A DNA stretch of 64,000 bases from Subtercola boreus (GTDB lineage: Bacteria > Actinomycetota > Actinomycetes > Actinomycetales > Microbacteriaceae), in assembly GCF_003399635.1 (NCBI RefSeq), contig NZ_NBXB01000042.1, forward strand, positions 1 through 64,000. Reading direction: 5' to 3'. Positions within the stretch are counted from its first letter, which is position 1, and every line of letters starts with the position of its first letter. Both the position numbers and the translations under genes were made by a program. The notes below the pieces were generated by a model, which had not been told where the DNA came from, did no database searches, and saw only the letters and a program-made list of their open reading frames with translations. Positions 53,708 through 61,984 of the stretch are shown piece by piece.

Positions 53708-54419
53708 CGGTCCTCGGAGCGAATGACGAGGGGAAGCTGCGCGCCCTGCTCGATTCGCTCGGGTACGACCTGGAGCCATCGATCCTCATCGGCGGTTGGG
53801 CAACGAACGCTCGCGTGGGAGGTGAGATCAGTCACGACATCGATCCCATCATCACCGAGCAGAGTCTTCGGCAGCGCCTCCCGCAGCGCCCAGACGGGTA
53901 CAGCGAGAACCAACTGCACAGTGGTGGCAGGAAGGCGCGGGGAAATGCCGACGGCGTGCATGTTGACGCCTACTTGCCGACGGCGTGCATGTTGACGCCT
54001 ACTTTCCGTACGAGTCGAAACTCGGCACGAAACTCCTCCTCGATGTCGGCATCCTGACGCAATACGTCGACCCCGATCTCACGGTGGAAGGCTGGCTCAT
54101 GCTGACTCTCGACGCTCACATCGCGACGAAGATCGCTGCCCTCATCGATCGGTACGCCACCGAGAAGGGCCGAAAGGATGCCCGAGAACTCGTTGCACTC
54201 ATCGACACCGGCGGAAACGCGAAGAGGGTGATCGAGGTCATCACGGCGTCATCCGGTGGGCCCAGAGAGGACATCGTGGGCTACATCCGAACGATGTTCG
54301 AACTGCTGCCGAGACTTGCAGATCTCAATCAGAAAGGTCGCCGTCGATACGCAGACATGGCCCGTGCGTGGATCGAGGAAGCCACCCTGCAGACCGAGGT
54401 CCTCCTGTCAGACGATTGA
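53704..54419 (+). pseudogene. Nucleotidyltransferase (AbiEii-like toxin-type) gene, interrupted by 29-bp duplication
   Basis: The 5' part reads ILIGGWATNARVGGEISHDIDPII, a nucleotidyltransferase (Gly-Gly-x8-x-S-H-D-x-D) motif. Translation hits a stop at 54057 because a 29-bp tandem duplication (53947-53975, 53976-54004) shifts the frame. The 3' part in another frame continues VDAYFPYESKLGTKLLL and on to 54419. Deleting one copy gives one open frame of 228 residues. As it stands the gene encodes only a truncated protein, so a toxin would be off. Confidence 0.8.
53947..54004. repeat. 29-bp perfect tandem duplication
   Basis: Two identical 29-bp units, 53947-53975 and 53976-54004, each beginning GCCGACGGCGTGCATG. 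Because 29 is not a multiple of three, the second copy breaks the surrounding reading frame; loss of one copy would repair it. Confidence 0.95.
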
Positions 54420-54506
54420 CGTCGCAACCCGGCTTGTCCTTCCTGGTCGATGGAGGCCGTGCTGGCCGAGCCGTCACAAACTGAACCAGAGGATGAGGGG
54501 ACGTAA

Positions 54507-54524
54507 CCTAGGGCAGCCGCGCCT
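54507..54524. repeat. 18-bp direct repeat, right copy (module boundary)
   Basis: Exact match to 52998-53015, 12 bp before the MFS start codon. Joined through one copy, the outer flanks would place the SMR gene and the MFS gene head to head. Confidence 0.9.
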
Positions 54525-54535
54525 AGGCTGAAGGC

Positions 54536-55828
54536 GTGGCAGGAGACGAGAGGGCGAAGAATCCGCCCGCTCCCGACCCGGCGTGGCGTGGCCACGAGAA
54601 GGGCAGCCCCGCCTACCGTCGACTGCTCGTGGCCCTGTTCTTCGCCGGGATCGCCACCTTCGCCCAGCTCTACTCGCCCCAGGCCGCCCTGCCCGAGATC
54701 GCATCGGAACTCCGGATCGGCGCGGCCTCCGCCGCGCTCGTGGTCTCCGCGTCGACGATCGGCCTCGCGATCGGGGTCATCCCGTGGTCGGTCGTGGCCG
54801 ACCGGATCGGGCGCCTCCGTTCGATGTCGATCGCCGTGGTCGCCGCGTCGGTACTCGGCCTGCTCGTTCCCTTCGCTCCGACGTTCGAGGTGATGCTGGC
54901 CGGGCGGTTCCTGGAGGGCGTGATGGTGGGTGGCGTTCCCTCGATCGCCATCGCGTATCTCAGCGAAGAAGTCCTCAGAGGCCATGCCGCCCGGGCCGCC
55001 GGAACGTATGTCGCGGGCACCACCATCGGCGGTCTGCTCGGGCGGCTCGTAGCCGGACCTCTTGCCGAACTGACCACCTGGCGCATCGGCGTGTTCACCG
55101 TGGCCGCACTCTGCACCGTCGCAGCTGTGGTCTTCATCCGGCTCGCGCCGGAGCCCCAGGGATTCGTGCCGAGGGCCGAGCGGAGGCCCGGCACCGACCT
55201 TTCTCTCGCCCGGCGGTTGGCTGCCAACCTGCGCTCCCCCCGCCAACTGGTGCTCTACGCCCAGGCCTTCCTGCTGATGGGTGGCTTCGTGGCGCTCTAC
55301 AACTACCTCGGCTTCCGCCTGGCGGTGGCGCCGTTCTGGCTCCCACCCGCGCTCGTCAGCCTGGTCTTCATCGCCTACCTCGCGGGCACCTGGTCATCGG
55401 CCCAGGCCGGCGCACTCGCAAGTCGCATCGGACGCCGCCCCGTGCTGCTCGGATCCATCGCCCTCATGATCGCCGGTGTCGTCCTGACCCTGTCGTCGCT
55501 GCTCGTACTCGTGCTCGCCGGTCTGGTCGTGGCGACCGCAGGGTTCTTCGGGGCGCACTCGACCGCCTCGGGCTGGACCGCCGCCGAAGCCACGGTCGGC
55601 CGGGCCCAGGCGTCGTCCCTCTACAACCTCTTCTACTACGCAGGGTCGAGCTTCTTCGGCTGGCTCGGCGGCCTCCTTTTCGACGCCGCGGGCTGGTCTG
55701 CCACGGCGGGCCTGATCGGCTCCCTCGCCCTCGTGGCGGCGGCCCTCGCGCTCTTCGGCCTCCGCGGAGCCGACCCGGCACTCCGCCGGCCGACAGCCCG
55801 GACCACGCCTGTCGACACCACTCCGTGA
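54536..55828 (+). CDS. MFS transporter (YnfM/arabinose-efflux-like)
   Basis: This 430-residue twelve-helix protein contains FAQLYSPQAALPEIASEL, the DHA12/YnfM N-terminal signature, and VVADRIGRLRSM after TM2. GRFLEGVMVGGVPSIAIAYLSEE is another family segment. It exports sugars, drugs or metabolites. GTG start 12 bp beyond the direct repeat. It overlaps nothing downstream. Confidence 0.88.
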   Translation: MAGDERAKNPPAPDPAWRGHEKGSPAYRRLLVALFFAGIATFAQLYSPQAALPEIASELRIGAASAALVVSASTIGLAIGVIPWSVVADRIGRLRSMSIAVVAASVLGLLVPFAPTFEVMLAGRFLEGVMVGGVPSIAIAYLSEEVLRGHAARAAGTYVAGTTIGGLLGRLVAGPLAELTTWRIGVFTVAALCTVAAVVFIRLAPEPQGFVPRAERRPGTDLSLARRLAANLRSPRQLVLYAQAFLLMGGFVALYNYLGFRLAVAPFWLPPALVSLVFIAYLAGTWSSAQAGALASRIGRRPVLLGSIALMIAGVVLTLSSLLVLVLAGLVVATAGFFGAHSTASGWTAAEATVGRAQASSLYNLFYYAGSSFFGWLGGLLFDAAGWSATAGLIGSLALVAAALALFGLRGADPALRRPTARTTPVDTTP

Positions 55829-55859
55829 ACCCACTGCCCGCCAGCGTGCAATACCCAGC

Positions 55860-56459
55860 GTGAGCACCGACAGCGACATCATCCTCAGATCCCGGGCGAG
55901 CCCGGCACTCTTCGGGCAGCTCTACGAGAGGCACGCCCGAACGATCCACCGGTACGCCGCCCGCCGGGCGGGTGAGAACGTCGCCGACGACATCATGTCC
56001 GAGACCTTCCTCGTGGCGTTCGACCGTCGTGAGCGATTCGATCCGGCGTGGGCCGACGCCCGTCCCTGGCTCTTCGGCATCGCGACGACCCTCCTGAAGG
56101 CGCACCGCCGAGTCGAAGCCCGAACCTGGAACGCCCTCATCGCTGCGGGGCTCAACGAAATCAGCACGGCGAGCGCATCCGAGCAACCGGCCGACCGATC
56201 GAACGCCCTGATGGATGCCCAGCTCGCCGTGCGCTCCCTGGCCCCCGCCCTCCAGGCGATGCGCGACGACGATCGCGACGCCCTGCTGCTCTACGCGTGG
56301 GCCGACCTCGACTACGCCGGCGTCGCCGTTGCGATGGGAATCCCCGTCGGCACGGTTCGCTCGCGTCTGAACCGCGCCCGGCGGATCCTGCAGGCCGCCG
56401 CCGCCACCGAACCTCCCCACCCCACGCCGCGAACAGGATCGACCTCATGGACCAGCTGA
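55860..56459 (+). CDS. ECF-like RNA polymerase sigma factor
   Basis: This 199-residue sigma-70 family protein has a region 2 (LFGQLYERHARTIHRYAARRAGE, DIMSETFLVAFDRRERFD) and region 4 (RDALLLYAWADLDYAGVAVAMGIPVGTVRSRLNRAR). The short length and lack of region 1/3 mark an ECF-type factor. It overlaps the next gene by 13 nt; that membrane protein is a likely partner or anti-sigma. Confidence 0.9.
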   Translation: MSTDSDIILRSRASPALFGQLYERHARTIHRYAARRAGENVADDIMSETFLVAFDRRERFDPAWADARPWLFGIATTLLKAHRRVEARTWNALIAAGLNEISTASASEQPADRSNALMDAQLAVRSLAPALQAMRDDDRDALLLYAWADLDYAGVAVAMGIPVGTVRSRLNRARRILQAAAATEPPHPTPRTGSTSWTS

Positions 56460-57781
56460 CCGCACTCCGCGCCCTCGGTGCCTCGGCGCCGGATCCGAGC
56501 GCGTCCGCCGTCGCACGCGGGCGGGTGCTCCTCGAGCAGCGCATTGCAGAATCGTCCGCCGCCGCAGAGAGCGACGCTCCGGCCACTGTCCGCTCCCGGC
56601 GACGGGCCACCCCGGGACATCCGGTGCGACGCGCCTTCCTCGCCCTCGGCGGTGTCGTGGCCGCCGTCGCCGTTGTCGCCCTCGTGCTGGCCAATGCCCT
56701 CGGGATCGGAGCCTGGCAGCAGAACGGCATCAGCGCGCCGACCACCGGCACGGCCACCCCTGTGCCTCCGCTCGTCTTCACGCTGCCCGACTCCTGCGCG
56801 TCGCTTGTCGACCCGAGCATCATTGCCGAGTGGTCCGCTCGGTACGGCGACGCCCCCCTCAGCAACGAGATGGGTGCGCCGCTCGACAGCCCGAACCGGC
56901 CACCAGGCCGGTCGTGCTCGTACGGCTCGACCGACACTGGGTTCCCCTCGTTCACGGTCGCTGTCGATGTCTTCTCGGCCGACAATCCGCGTTCTACGAG
57001 GGAGGCCGACCTCCAGAGCCAGGGACGAGTGCCCTCGACAAGCTCCGACGGAGCCGCCCTCTACTCCAGTGGCACTCCCGACAGCGACGGCACGGTGGCC
57101 CGCGTCGACCTCATCACCGACGACGCAGACATCGCCGTGTATTCGACTGGGATCTCGGCAGCCGACGGGCCTGGCCTCGTGCCGGTTCTGGCCGACTGGC
57201 TGCCCCGCATCACCGCGCGGTTGGAGGTTCCCGCAGACGGCAGCCCGAACCCGGCACCTCCGACGAGTGCACGCCTTCCCGTGAGCAGTGCGGTCCCGTC
57301 CGGAGGGCCTGGCGTCTTCACTCTCCCCCAGACCTGCGCCGAGGTCGTCGGATCGAACATCCTGCCGGGGTGGTCTCCCCGGTTCGGCGAGGCCACCCCG
57401 CTCTCCGCCGGGGCCAGGGCAGACGCCGGCTACTCCGTACCCGGTACCGACGAGACCGGCCTGCACTGCGGATACGGCTCGAATGTCAACGGCCGTCTGC
57501 TCACGATCATCGTCGGAACGATCGATTCGGCACCCGGCGGCCGCGCACGGGCCGAGGAACAGCAGCGGCTGCTGGAAACCGCGGAGATGCCCCTCGGCAA
57601 TGGCACCCTCTTCGCTGAGAAGCTCGGCCTGGATCCGGCGACGGCGACGCTGACGCTCATCACCGACAGCGCGATCATCACCGTCGGCGCGCGGGGCACC
57701 GCACAAGGCGGCGTGGAAGTGCTGCCCTACCTCAGGGCCTTCCTCGATGACATCAGTGCGCGCACCGGCGCGAACCCTTGA
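56447..57781 (+). CDS. Membrane protein with duplicated extracytoplasmic domain, likely sigma-factor partner
   Basis: This 444-residue protein has a ~65-residue cytoplasmic N-terminus, one TM (AFLALGGVVAAVAVVALVLANAL), then two copies of an unrecognised domain. The first begins VFTLPDSCASLVDPS and the second VFTLPQTCAEVVGSN, each with a second Cys (GRSCSYGS and GLHCGYGS). It overlaps the sigma gene, so it is probably the anti-sigma or its sensor, though no classic zinc anti-sigma motif is present. Confidence 0.7.
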   Translation: MDQLTALRALGASAPDPSASAVARGRVLLEQRIAESSAAAESDAPATVRSRRRATPGHPVRRAFLALGGVVAAVAVVALVLANALGIGAWQQNGISAPTTGTATPVPPLVFTLPDSCASLVDPSIIAEWSARYGDAPLSNEMGAPLDSPNRPPGRSCSYGSTDTGFPSFTVAVDVFSADNPRSTREADLQSQGRVPSTSSDGAALYSSGTPDSDGTVARVDLITDDADIAVYSTGISAADGPGLVPVLADWLPRITARLEVPADGSPNPAPPTSARLPVSSAVPSGGPGVFTLPQTCAEVVGSNILPGWSPRFGEATPLSAGARADAGYSVPGTDETGLHCGYGSNVNGRLLTIIVGTIDSAPGGRARAEEQQRLLETAEMPLGNGTLFAEKLGLDPATATLTLITDSAIITVGARGTAQGGVEVLPYLRAFLDDISARTGANP

Positions 57782-57818
57782 GTGGCGCCGGTGCGCCGGG
57801 CCCGTGGCGCGTGGATGC

Positions 57819-58457
57819 TCAGCCGAAGCTGACGTGCTGCAGCACCCACGCGTGCATGGCCACGGCCGCTGCAGCTGACGCGTTCATCGAGCGGGTCGAA
57901 CCGAACTGGCTGATCTCGACGATGGATGCCGCGGAGGCGACGGCCTCGGGCGAGAGCCCCGGCCCCTCCTGCCCGAACAGCAGCACGCAACGTTCGGGAA
58001 AGACGAAGGTCTCGATGATGACACTTCCGGGCACATTGTCGATCGCGATGATCGGGACGGCATCCGCTGCCGCCCACGCCGTGAAGTCGGCCACCGTGTC
58101 GTGGTGCTGGATGTGCTGGTAGCGGTCGGTCACCATGGCACCTCGACGGTTCCAGCGCTTGCGGCCGATCACATGCACGGTGTCGGCGCCGAACGCATTG
58201 GCACTCCGCACGATCGATCCAATGTTCATATCGTGCTGCCAGTTCTCGATGGCGACGTGGAAGGGGTGCCGATGCTCATCGAGGTCGGAGACGATCGCAG
58301 CCATCGACCAGTAGCGGTAACGGTCGATGACGTTCCGGGAGTCTCCGCGTTCGAGGAGTTCGGGGTCGTAGTGGTCGTCCGTCGGCCGTTCGCCCTGCCA
58401 CGGGCCGACGCCGTTGGTGGTGAGCTCGACCGAGGGGTTGCTGGCTGCGTCTGGCAC
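57819..58457 (-). CDS. SpoU/TrmH-family RNA 2'-O-methyltransferase
   Basis: This 212-residue SPOUT methyltransferase has the three family motifs NIGSIVRSANAFGAD, CVLLFGQEGPGLS and ISQFGSTRSMNASAAAAVAMHAW, the last being the SAM-binding knot. It methylates a ribose in tRNA or rRNA; the target is unknown. No N-terminal substrate domain beyond about 60 residues. Confidence 0.93.
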   Translation of the reverse strand: MPDAASNPSVELTTNGVGPWQGERPTDDHYDPELLERGDSRNVIDRYRYWSMAAIVSDLDEHRHPFHVAIENWQHDMNIGSIVRSANAFGADTVHVIGRKRWNRRGAMVTDRYQHIQHHDTVADFTAWAAADAVPIIAIDNVPGSVIIETFVFPERCVLLFGQEGPGLSPEAVASAASIVEISQFGSTRSMNASAAAAVAMHAWVLQHVSFG

Positions 58458-58490
58458 CCGACAACGCTACCGCGTCCGGCCTTCGTCGCA

Positions 58491-58537
58491 ATTGTTAGAC
58501 GCACCAAACAATAGGGCAGAACTGCGCTAACATAGCG
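58491..58537 (+). promoter_or_regulatory. Candidate operators before the Nramp gene
   Basis: Two inverted repeats precede the start: ATTGTT-N10-AACAAT (58491-58512) and CGCTA-ACA-TAGCG (58525-58537), the latter overlapping the RBS region. Both carry TTAG/CTAA-like half-sites. A DtxR/MntR-type repressor gene lies about 3 kb downstream. Function inferred from position. Confidence 0.45.
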
Positions 58538-58539
58538 TA

Positions 58540-59925
58540 ATGACTGCGACGAAGGCGCGCGGCGGCCCGCCCGCCTCCAGCCCCATGCCCCGAAGCCGTG
58601 CTCCCCGGCTGGTGTTCCTGCTGGGCCCGGCCTTCGTCGCCGCGATCGCGTATGTCGACCCCGGCAACGTCGCCGCCAACCTCACCGCCGGCGCGCGTTA
58701 CGGCTACCTCCTGGTGTGGGTGCTCGTCGTGGCGAACGGCATGGCCATGCTCATCCAGTACCAGTCCGCGAAGCTCGGCATCGTCACCGGCCGGAGCCTC
58801 CCGGAGCTGCTCGGCGAACGGATGCGCACCCGCAGTCGGCGAGCGTTCTGGGTGCAGGCGGAGCTCGTCGCCGCAGCCACCGACCTCGCCGAGGTGATCG
58901 GCGGCGCGATCGCGCTGCAGCTGCTCTTCGGGCTGCCGCTGCTGCTCGGCGGAGTCATCGTGGGAGTGATCTCGATGATCATCCTGAGCGTGCAGTCCCG
59001 CCGCGGCCAGCGCCCGTTCGAGACGGTCATCGTGACCCTGCTCGCCATCATCGCGGTCGGCTTCCTCGCCGGGCTCGTCGTGAGCCCCGTCTCGCTCGGC
59101 GGCATCGCAGGCGGGCTCGTGCCCCGGTTCGAGGGCGGTGATACGGTGCTGCTGGCGGCCGGGATGCTCGGGGCCACGGTGATGCCGCATGCGATCTACC
59201 TGCACTCCTCTCTTTCCCGAGACCGGCACGGGTCGTCGCTGGCCGGACACGCGACCGCGCATGTCGTCGCAGACCGCCCTGCCCGTCTCCCCCGTCCCGC
59301 GGCCGGCCGCCTCACCCGCGATGGGCTCATCCGCACCGAGTTCGTGCCGACGCCCGGCCACACCGCGGGCATCCGGCGCCTGCTCCACGCGACCCGCTGG
59401 GATGTGGTCGTCGCCCTGCTGCTGGCCGGAGCCGTCAACATCTCGATGCTGCTCATCGCGGCCGCGAACCTCGGCGGCGTCGACGGCACCGACACCATCG
59501 AAGGGGCGCACGCCGCCATCGCGGCATCCCTCGGCCCCGTCATCGGAGTGATCTTCGCGATCGGGCTGCTCGCATCCGGCCTCGCCTCGACGTCGGTCGG
59601 CTCCTACGCCGGTGCGACCATCATGTCGGGCCTGCTGCACATCCGCATCCCGCTGCTGCTGAGGCGCGTCATCACGATGATCCCCGCCCTGATCATCCTC
59701 GGCATCGGGGTGAACCCGACCTGGGCGCTGGTGCTGTCGCAGGTCTTCCTGAGCCTCGGGATCCCCTTCGCCCTCGTGCCCCTCTTCCGCCTCACGGGCG
59801 ACCGGATGCTCATGGGGCCGTTTGCCGACCGCCTCCCCCTGCGCATCCTCTGCTGGCTCGTCGCGACACTGATCGTCGTGTTGAACGTAGCGCTCATCGT
59901 TCTGACGATAACCGGCGCGGGCTGA
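58540..59925 (+). CDS. mntH: Nramp-family divalent metal (Mn2+) transporter
   Basis: This 461-residue polytopic transporter has the Nramp TM1 motif AYVDPGNVAANL and the TM6-type motif GATVMPHAIYLHSSL (Ala at the usual Asn place). FLLGPAFVAAIAYVDPG opens the core. It imports Mn2+ and related metals with protons. There is an ~45-residue cytoplasmic loop (SLSRDRHGSSLAGHA on). It is preceded by palindromic operator candidates. Confidence 0.92.
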   Translation: MTATKARGGPPASSPMPRSRAPRLVFLLGPAFVAAIAYVDPGNVAANLTAGARYGYLLVWVLVVANGMAMLIQYQSAKLGIVTGRSLPELLGERMRTRSRRAFWVQAELVAAATDLAEVIGGAIALQLLFGLPLLLGGVIVGVISMIILSVQSRRGQRPFETVIVTLLAIIAVGFLAGLVVSPVSLGGIAGGLVPRFEGGDTVLLAAGMLGATVMPHAIYLHSSLSRDRHGSSLAGHATAHVVADRPARLPRPAAGRLTRDGLIRTEFVPTPGHTAGIRRLLHATRWDVVVALLLAGAVNISMLLIAAANLGGVDGTDTIEGAHAAIAASLGPVIGVIFAIGLLASGLASTSVGSYAGATIMSGLLHIRIPLLLRRVITMIPALIILGIGVNPTWALVLSQVFLSLGIPFALVPLFRLTGDRMLMGPFADRLPLRILCWLVATLIVVLNVALIVLTITGAG

Positions 59926-60013
59926 GGTATTCTGGGCTGAGTTCAAGAATCTTCGCCCGGACCTGCGGAGTATCCACCCACGTCTGGCGCGTGACTGCTG
60001 CAAGGGAACCGCA

Positions 60014-60328
60014 TTGGGCACACTCATCTACGGGCCGGCCGCCAAGCCGATCACCATCGAAGACCGCGATCTCGCGCACCTGCAGGCTGTGATTCTGGCC
60101 AAGCTCCGCCGAGGTGAGAGCTTCTCGTTCAGCTGGGAGCGCTCGAACGACTTCGGCAGTGGCCACAACACCCTCTGGCTGCATCCGCAGATGCACATCG
60201 AGTTCACGTACTTCGGGTCGAAGCGCATCCCGCTGAACAGGGAATGGGTGGATCGGCTGATGAACCGGGCCAACAGCACGGGCGGGCTCGAGTTGATTCC
60301 GGAGACGGCGCCTGTGGCCGGGCGCTGA
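60014..60328 (+). CDS. DUF7882-type small protein of Microbacteriaceae
   Basis: This 104-residue protein starts with TTG after CAAGGGA: MGTLIYGPAAKPITIEDRD, then LAHLQAVILAKLRRGESFSF and HNTLWLHPQMHIEFTYFGS. This matches small proteins common in Microbacteriaceae, sometimes mislabelled as ligase. The function is unknown. It follows the Nramp gene by 88 bp. Confidence 0.75.
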   Translation: MGTLIYGPAAKPITIEDRDLAHLQAVILAKLRRGESFSFSWERSNDFGSGHNTLWLHPQMHIEFTYFGSKRIPLNREWVDRLMNRANSTGGLELIPETAPVAGR

Positions 60329-60394
60329 GCCCCGCTGGCCCTCAATTGCGCTGGCATTGGACCGCGCCGGCCCCAGCCACTCTGACGAGGCCCG

Positions 60395-60751
60395 TCAGTC
60401 CAGTTCCGCGTCGTGCTCCAGCGGTTCCAGGTACCGGTCGGAGGCAGAGATCGGGCCGTTTCCTTCACCCAGTTCGGCGATCTTGTTCTTCAGCGACTCG
60501 ACGAGAGCGAAGTCGTCGATGTCGACCTCGTCGGCGACATCATCGGTCACTCCCGGGATCGCCGTGCAGTACAGCTGCGTCGTCGGCCCGAGCAGCAGGT
60601 TCGAGAAACCCCGGCGTCCGTCGGCGAGCACGGGAACGGTGATGCGGTCGGTGACCCCTGCGTTGGCAAGCGCGACGGTGTAGTCGAAGACTGCGGCGCA
60701 GACATCGAAGCTGACCGTGACGACACCGGATCCGTAGTGGAGTTCCCTCAT
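60395..60751 (-). CDS. Hypothetical protein, 118 residues
   Basis: This protein has a basic start (MRELHYGSGVVTVSFDVCAAV) and an acidic C-terminal third. I do not recognise a family. It is preceded closely by nothing co-oriented and is downstream of the DtxR gene on the same strand, 81 bp away. It could be co-transcribed with that regulator. Confidence 0.6.
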   Translation of the reverse strand: MRELHYGSGVVTVSFDVCAAVFDYTVALANAGVTDRITVPVLADGRRGFSNLLLGPTTQLYCTAIPGVTDDVADEVDIDDFALVESLKNKIAELGEGNGPISASDRYLEPLEHDAELD

Positions 60752-60832
60752 CCCACCAGTGAACCACTGTTGGGCGGTGTGTTCGCACTTTTGCTGGGTC
60801 GGATGTCGCAGAAGGGCCTTCCGCCCCGTGGA

Positions 60833-61513
60833 TCAGACGCCCGCGCGCGTGACCCAGACCGCATCGGATGCCCGCTGGCCGAGCTCCACAGGCTCGCCTG
60901 TCGCACCGAGCCGCACGGCCACATCCCCCGCGAACGTGCGGTGTTCGTCGACGGTCAGCGTGACATCCAGAAGCACCCCCTTCTCGGCCACGTACCGCAG
61001 CAGGGCCGGGTCGGCGTCGGAGATGCGCGAGACGACGAGCGGATGCCCGGGCTCGGCGTCGCTCAGGCGCACCGCGTCGGGCCGGCGGGGGTGCCCGTCT
61101 GCCGTGGGGATCGGATCGCCGTGCGGATCCCGCGCGGGGAAACCCAGCTGGCGGTCGATGCGGTCGATGAGGAGGTCGGAGACGGCGTGTTCGAGCACCT
61201 CTGCTTCGTCATGCACCTCGTCCCAGGAGTATCCGAGCATCTCGACCAGGAAGGTCTCGACGAGCCGGTGCCGGCGCACCATGCCGATCGCGACGGCGCG
61301 GCCCGCCTCGGTGAGTTCGATGCTGCCGTACGGCTCGTGCGCGACCATTCCGAGACCCGCGAGCTTGCGGATGCCATCGGAGACCGTTGCCGCGCTCACA
61401 CCTGTGCGCTCAGCGAGCTGCTTCACCGTGACGGGTTCCGGCTCCCACTCCGACGCAGCCCAGATGACCTTGAGATAGTCCTCGGCGGCAGTGGTGAGAG
61501 AAGGCACGGACAT
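60833..61513 (-). CDS. DtxR/MntR-family metal-dependent repressor
   Basis: This 226-residue protein has the DtxR winged helix (AEDYLKVIWAASEWE, VSAATVSDGIRKLAGLGMVAH), the dimerisation/metal region with VRRHRLVETFLVEMLGYSWDEVHDEAEVLEHAVS, and a C-terminal FeoA/SH3-like domain. Met/Cys/His/Glu ligands in the middle region fit Mn or Fe sensing. Likely controller of the Nramp gene upstream. It is divergent from the 107-residue hypothetical, with a TTAG-rich palindrome in between. Confidence 0.9.
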   Translation of the reverse strand: MSVPSLTTAAEDYLKVIWAASEWEPEPVTVKQLAERTGVSAATVSDGIRKLAGLGMVAHEPYGSIELTEAGRAVAIGMVRRHRLVETFLVEMLGYSWDEVHDEAEVLEHAVSDLLIDRIDRQLGFPARDPHGDPIPTADGHPRRPDAVRLSDAEPGHPLVVSRISDADPALLRYVAEKGVLLDVTLTVDEHRTFAGDVAVRLGATGEPVELGQRASDAVWVTRAGV

Positions 61514-61583
61514 ACCCGAATTCTACCGAAGCGTCCCTGGAGCCCACATCCCGGCTGTGAAATCAAGTCCCTCCGGGCAGATA

Positions 61584-61599
61584 GTTAGCGTTACTAAAC
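61584..61599. promoter_or_regulatory. DtxR-box-like palindrome between dtxR and a small gene
   Basis: GTTAGCGTTACTAAAC holds the inverted half-sites TTAG and CTAA around a 5-bp core, 70 bp upstream of the dtxR-type start. TTAG/CTAA ends match known DtxR-family sites, and CGCTAAC is shared with the element upstream of the Nramp gene. Confidence 0.5.
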
Positions 61600-61606
61600 T
61601 TCTTCT

Positions 61607-61930
61607 GTGCCTCACTTAGAAACCGCCGGCGCTGACGCCGGTGACCGATCCTCCCTCCTGAAAGCCGTCGAAACCACAGCCCGACCTGCGACCGTGATCG
61701 CGCCGGTCGGCCCTGAATACACCCGCACGGTCCACCACAGTGGAAACCGGTTCTTCGCTACGGCGGAGATGGCAGAGATCTTCTCCGCGCAGGCCGAACG
61801 AACCGTGCAGAGCGGGCAGACCGAGCTGATCCCGCTCCTGCACAGCAGCGGAGTCGAGTTGCTGCTGGTGTCGCCCCAGACAGTCTTCGCCGTCGTGACC
61901 ATCGAAGTGGGCCGCCCGAAAGTGCTCTGA
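61607..61930 (+). CDS. Hypothetical protein, 107 residues
   Basis: This GTG-started, soluble protein has an Ala-rich start and a C-terminal beta pattern (ELIPLLHSSGVELLLVSPQTVFAVVTIEV). I do not recognise a family. It lies opposite the DtxR-type regulator across the candidate operator, so it might be under metal control. Confidence 0.55.
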   Translation: MPHLETAGADAGDRSSLLKAVETTARPATVIAPVGPEYTRTVHHSGNRFFATAEMAEIFSAQAERTVQSGQTELIPLLHSSGVELLLVSPQTVFAVVTIEVGRPKVL

Positions 61931-61984
61931 GCACAGGCGCGCAAGGGTGTGCATCCGTATGCGCACCTCAACTACCGTCGTCAC

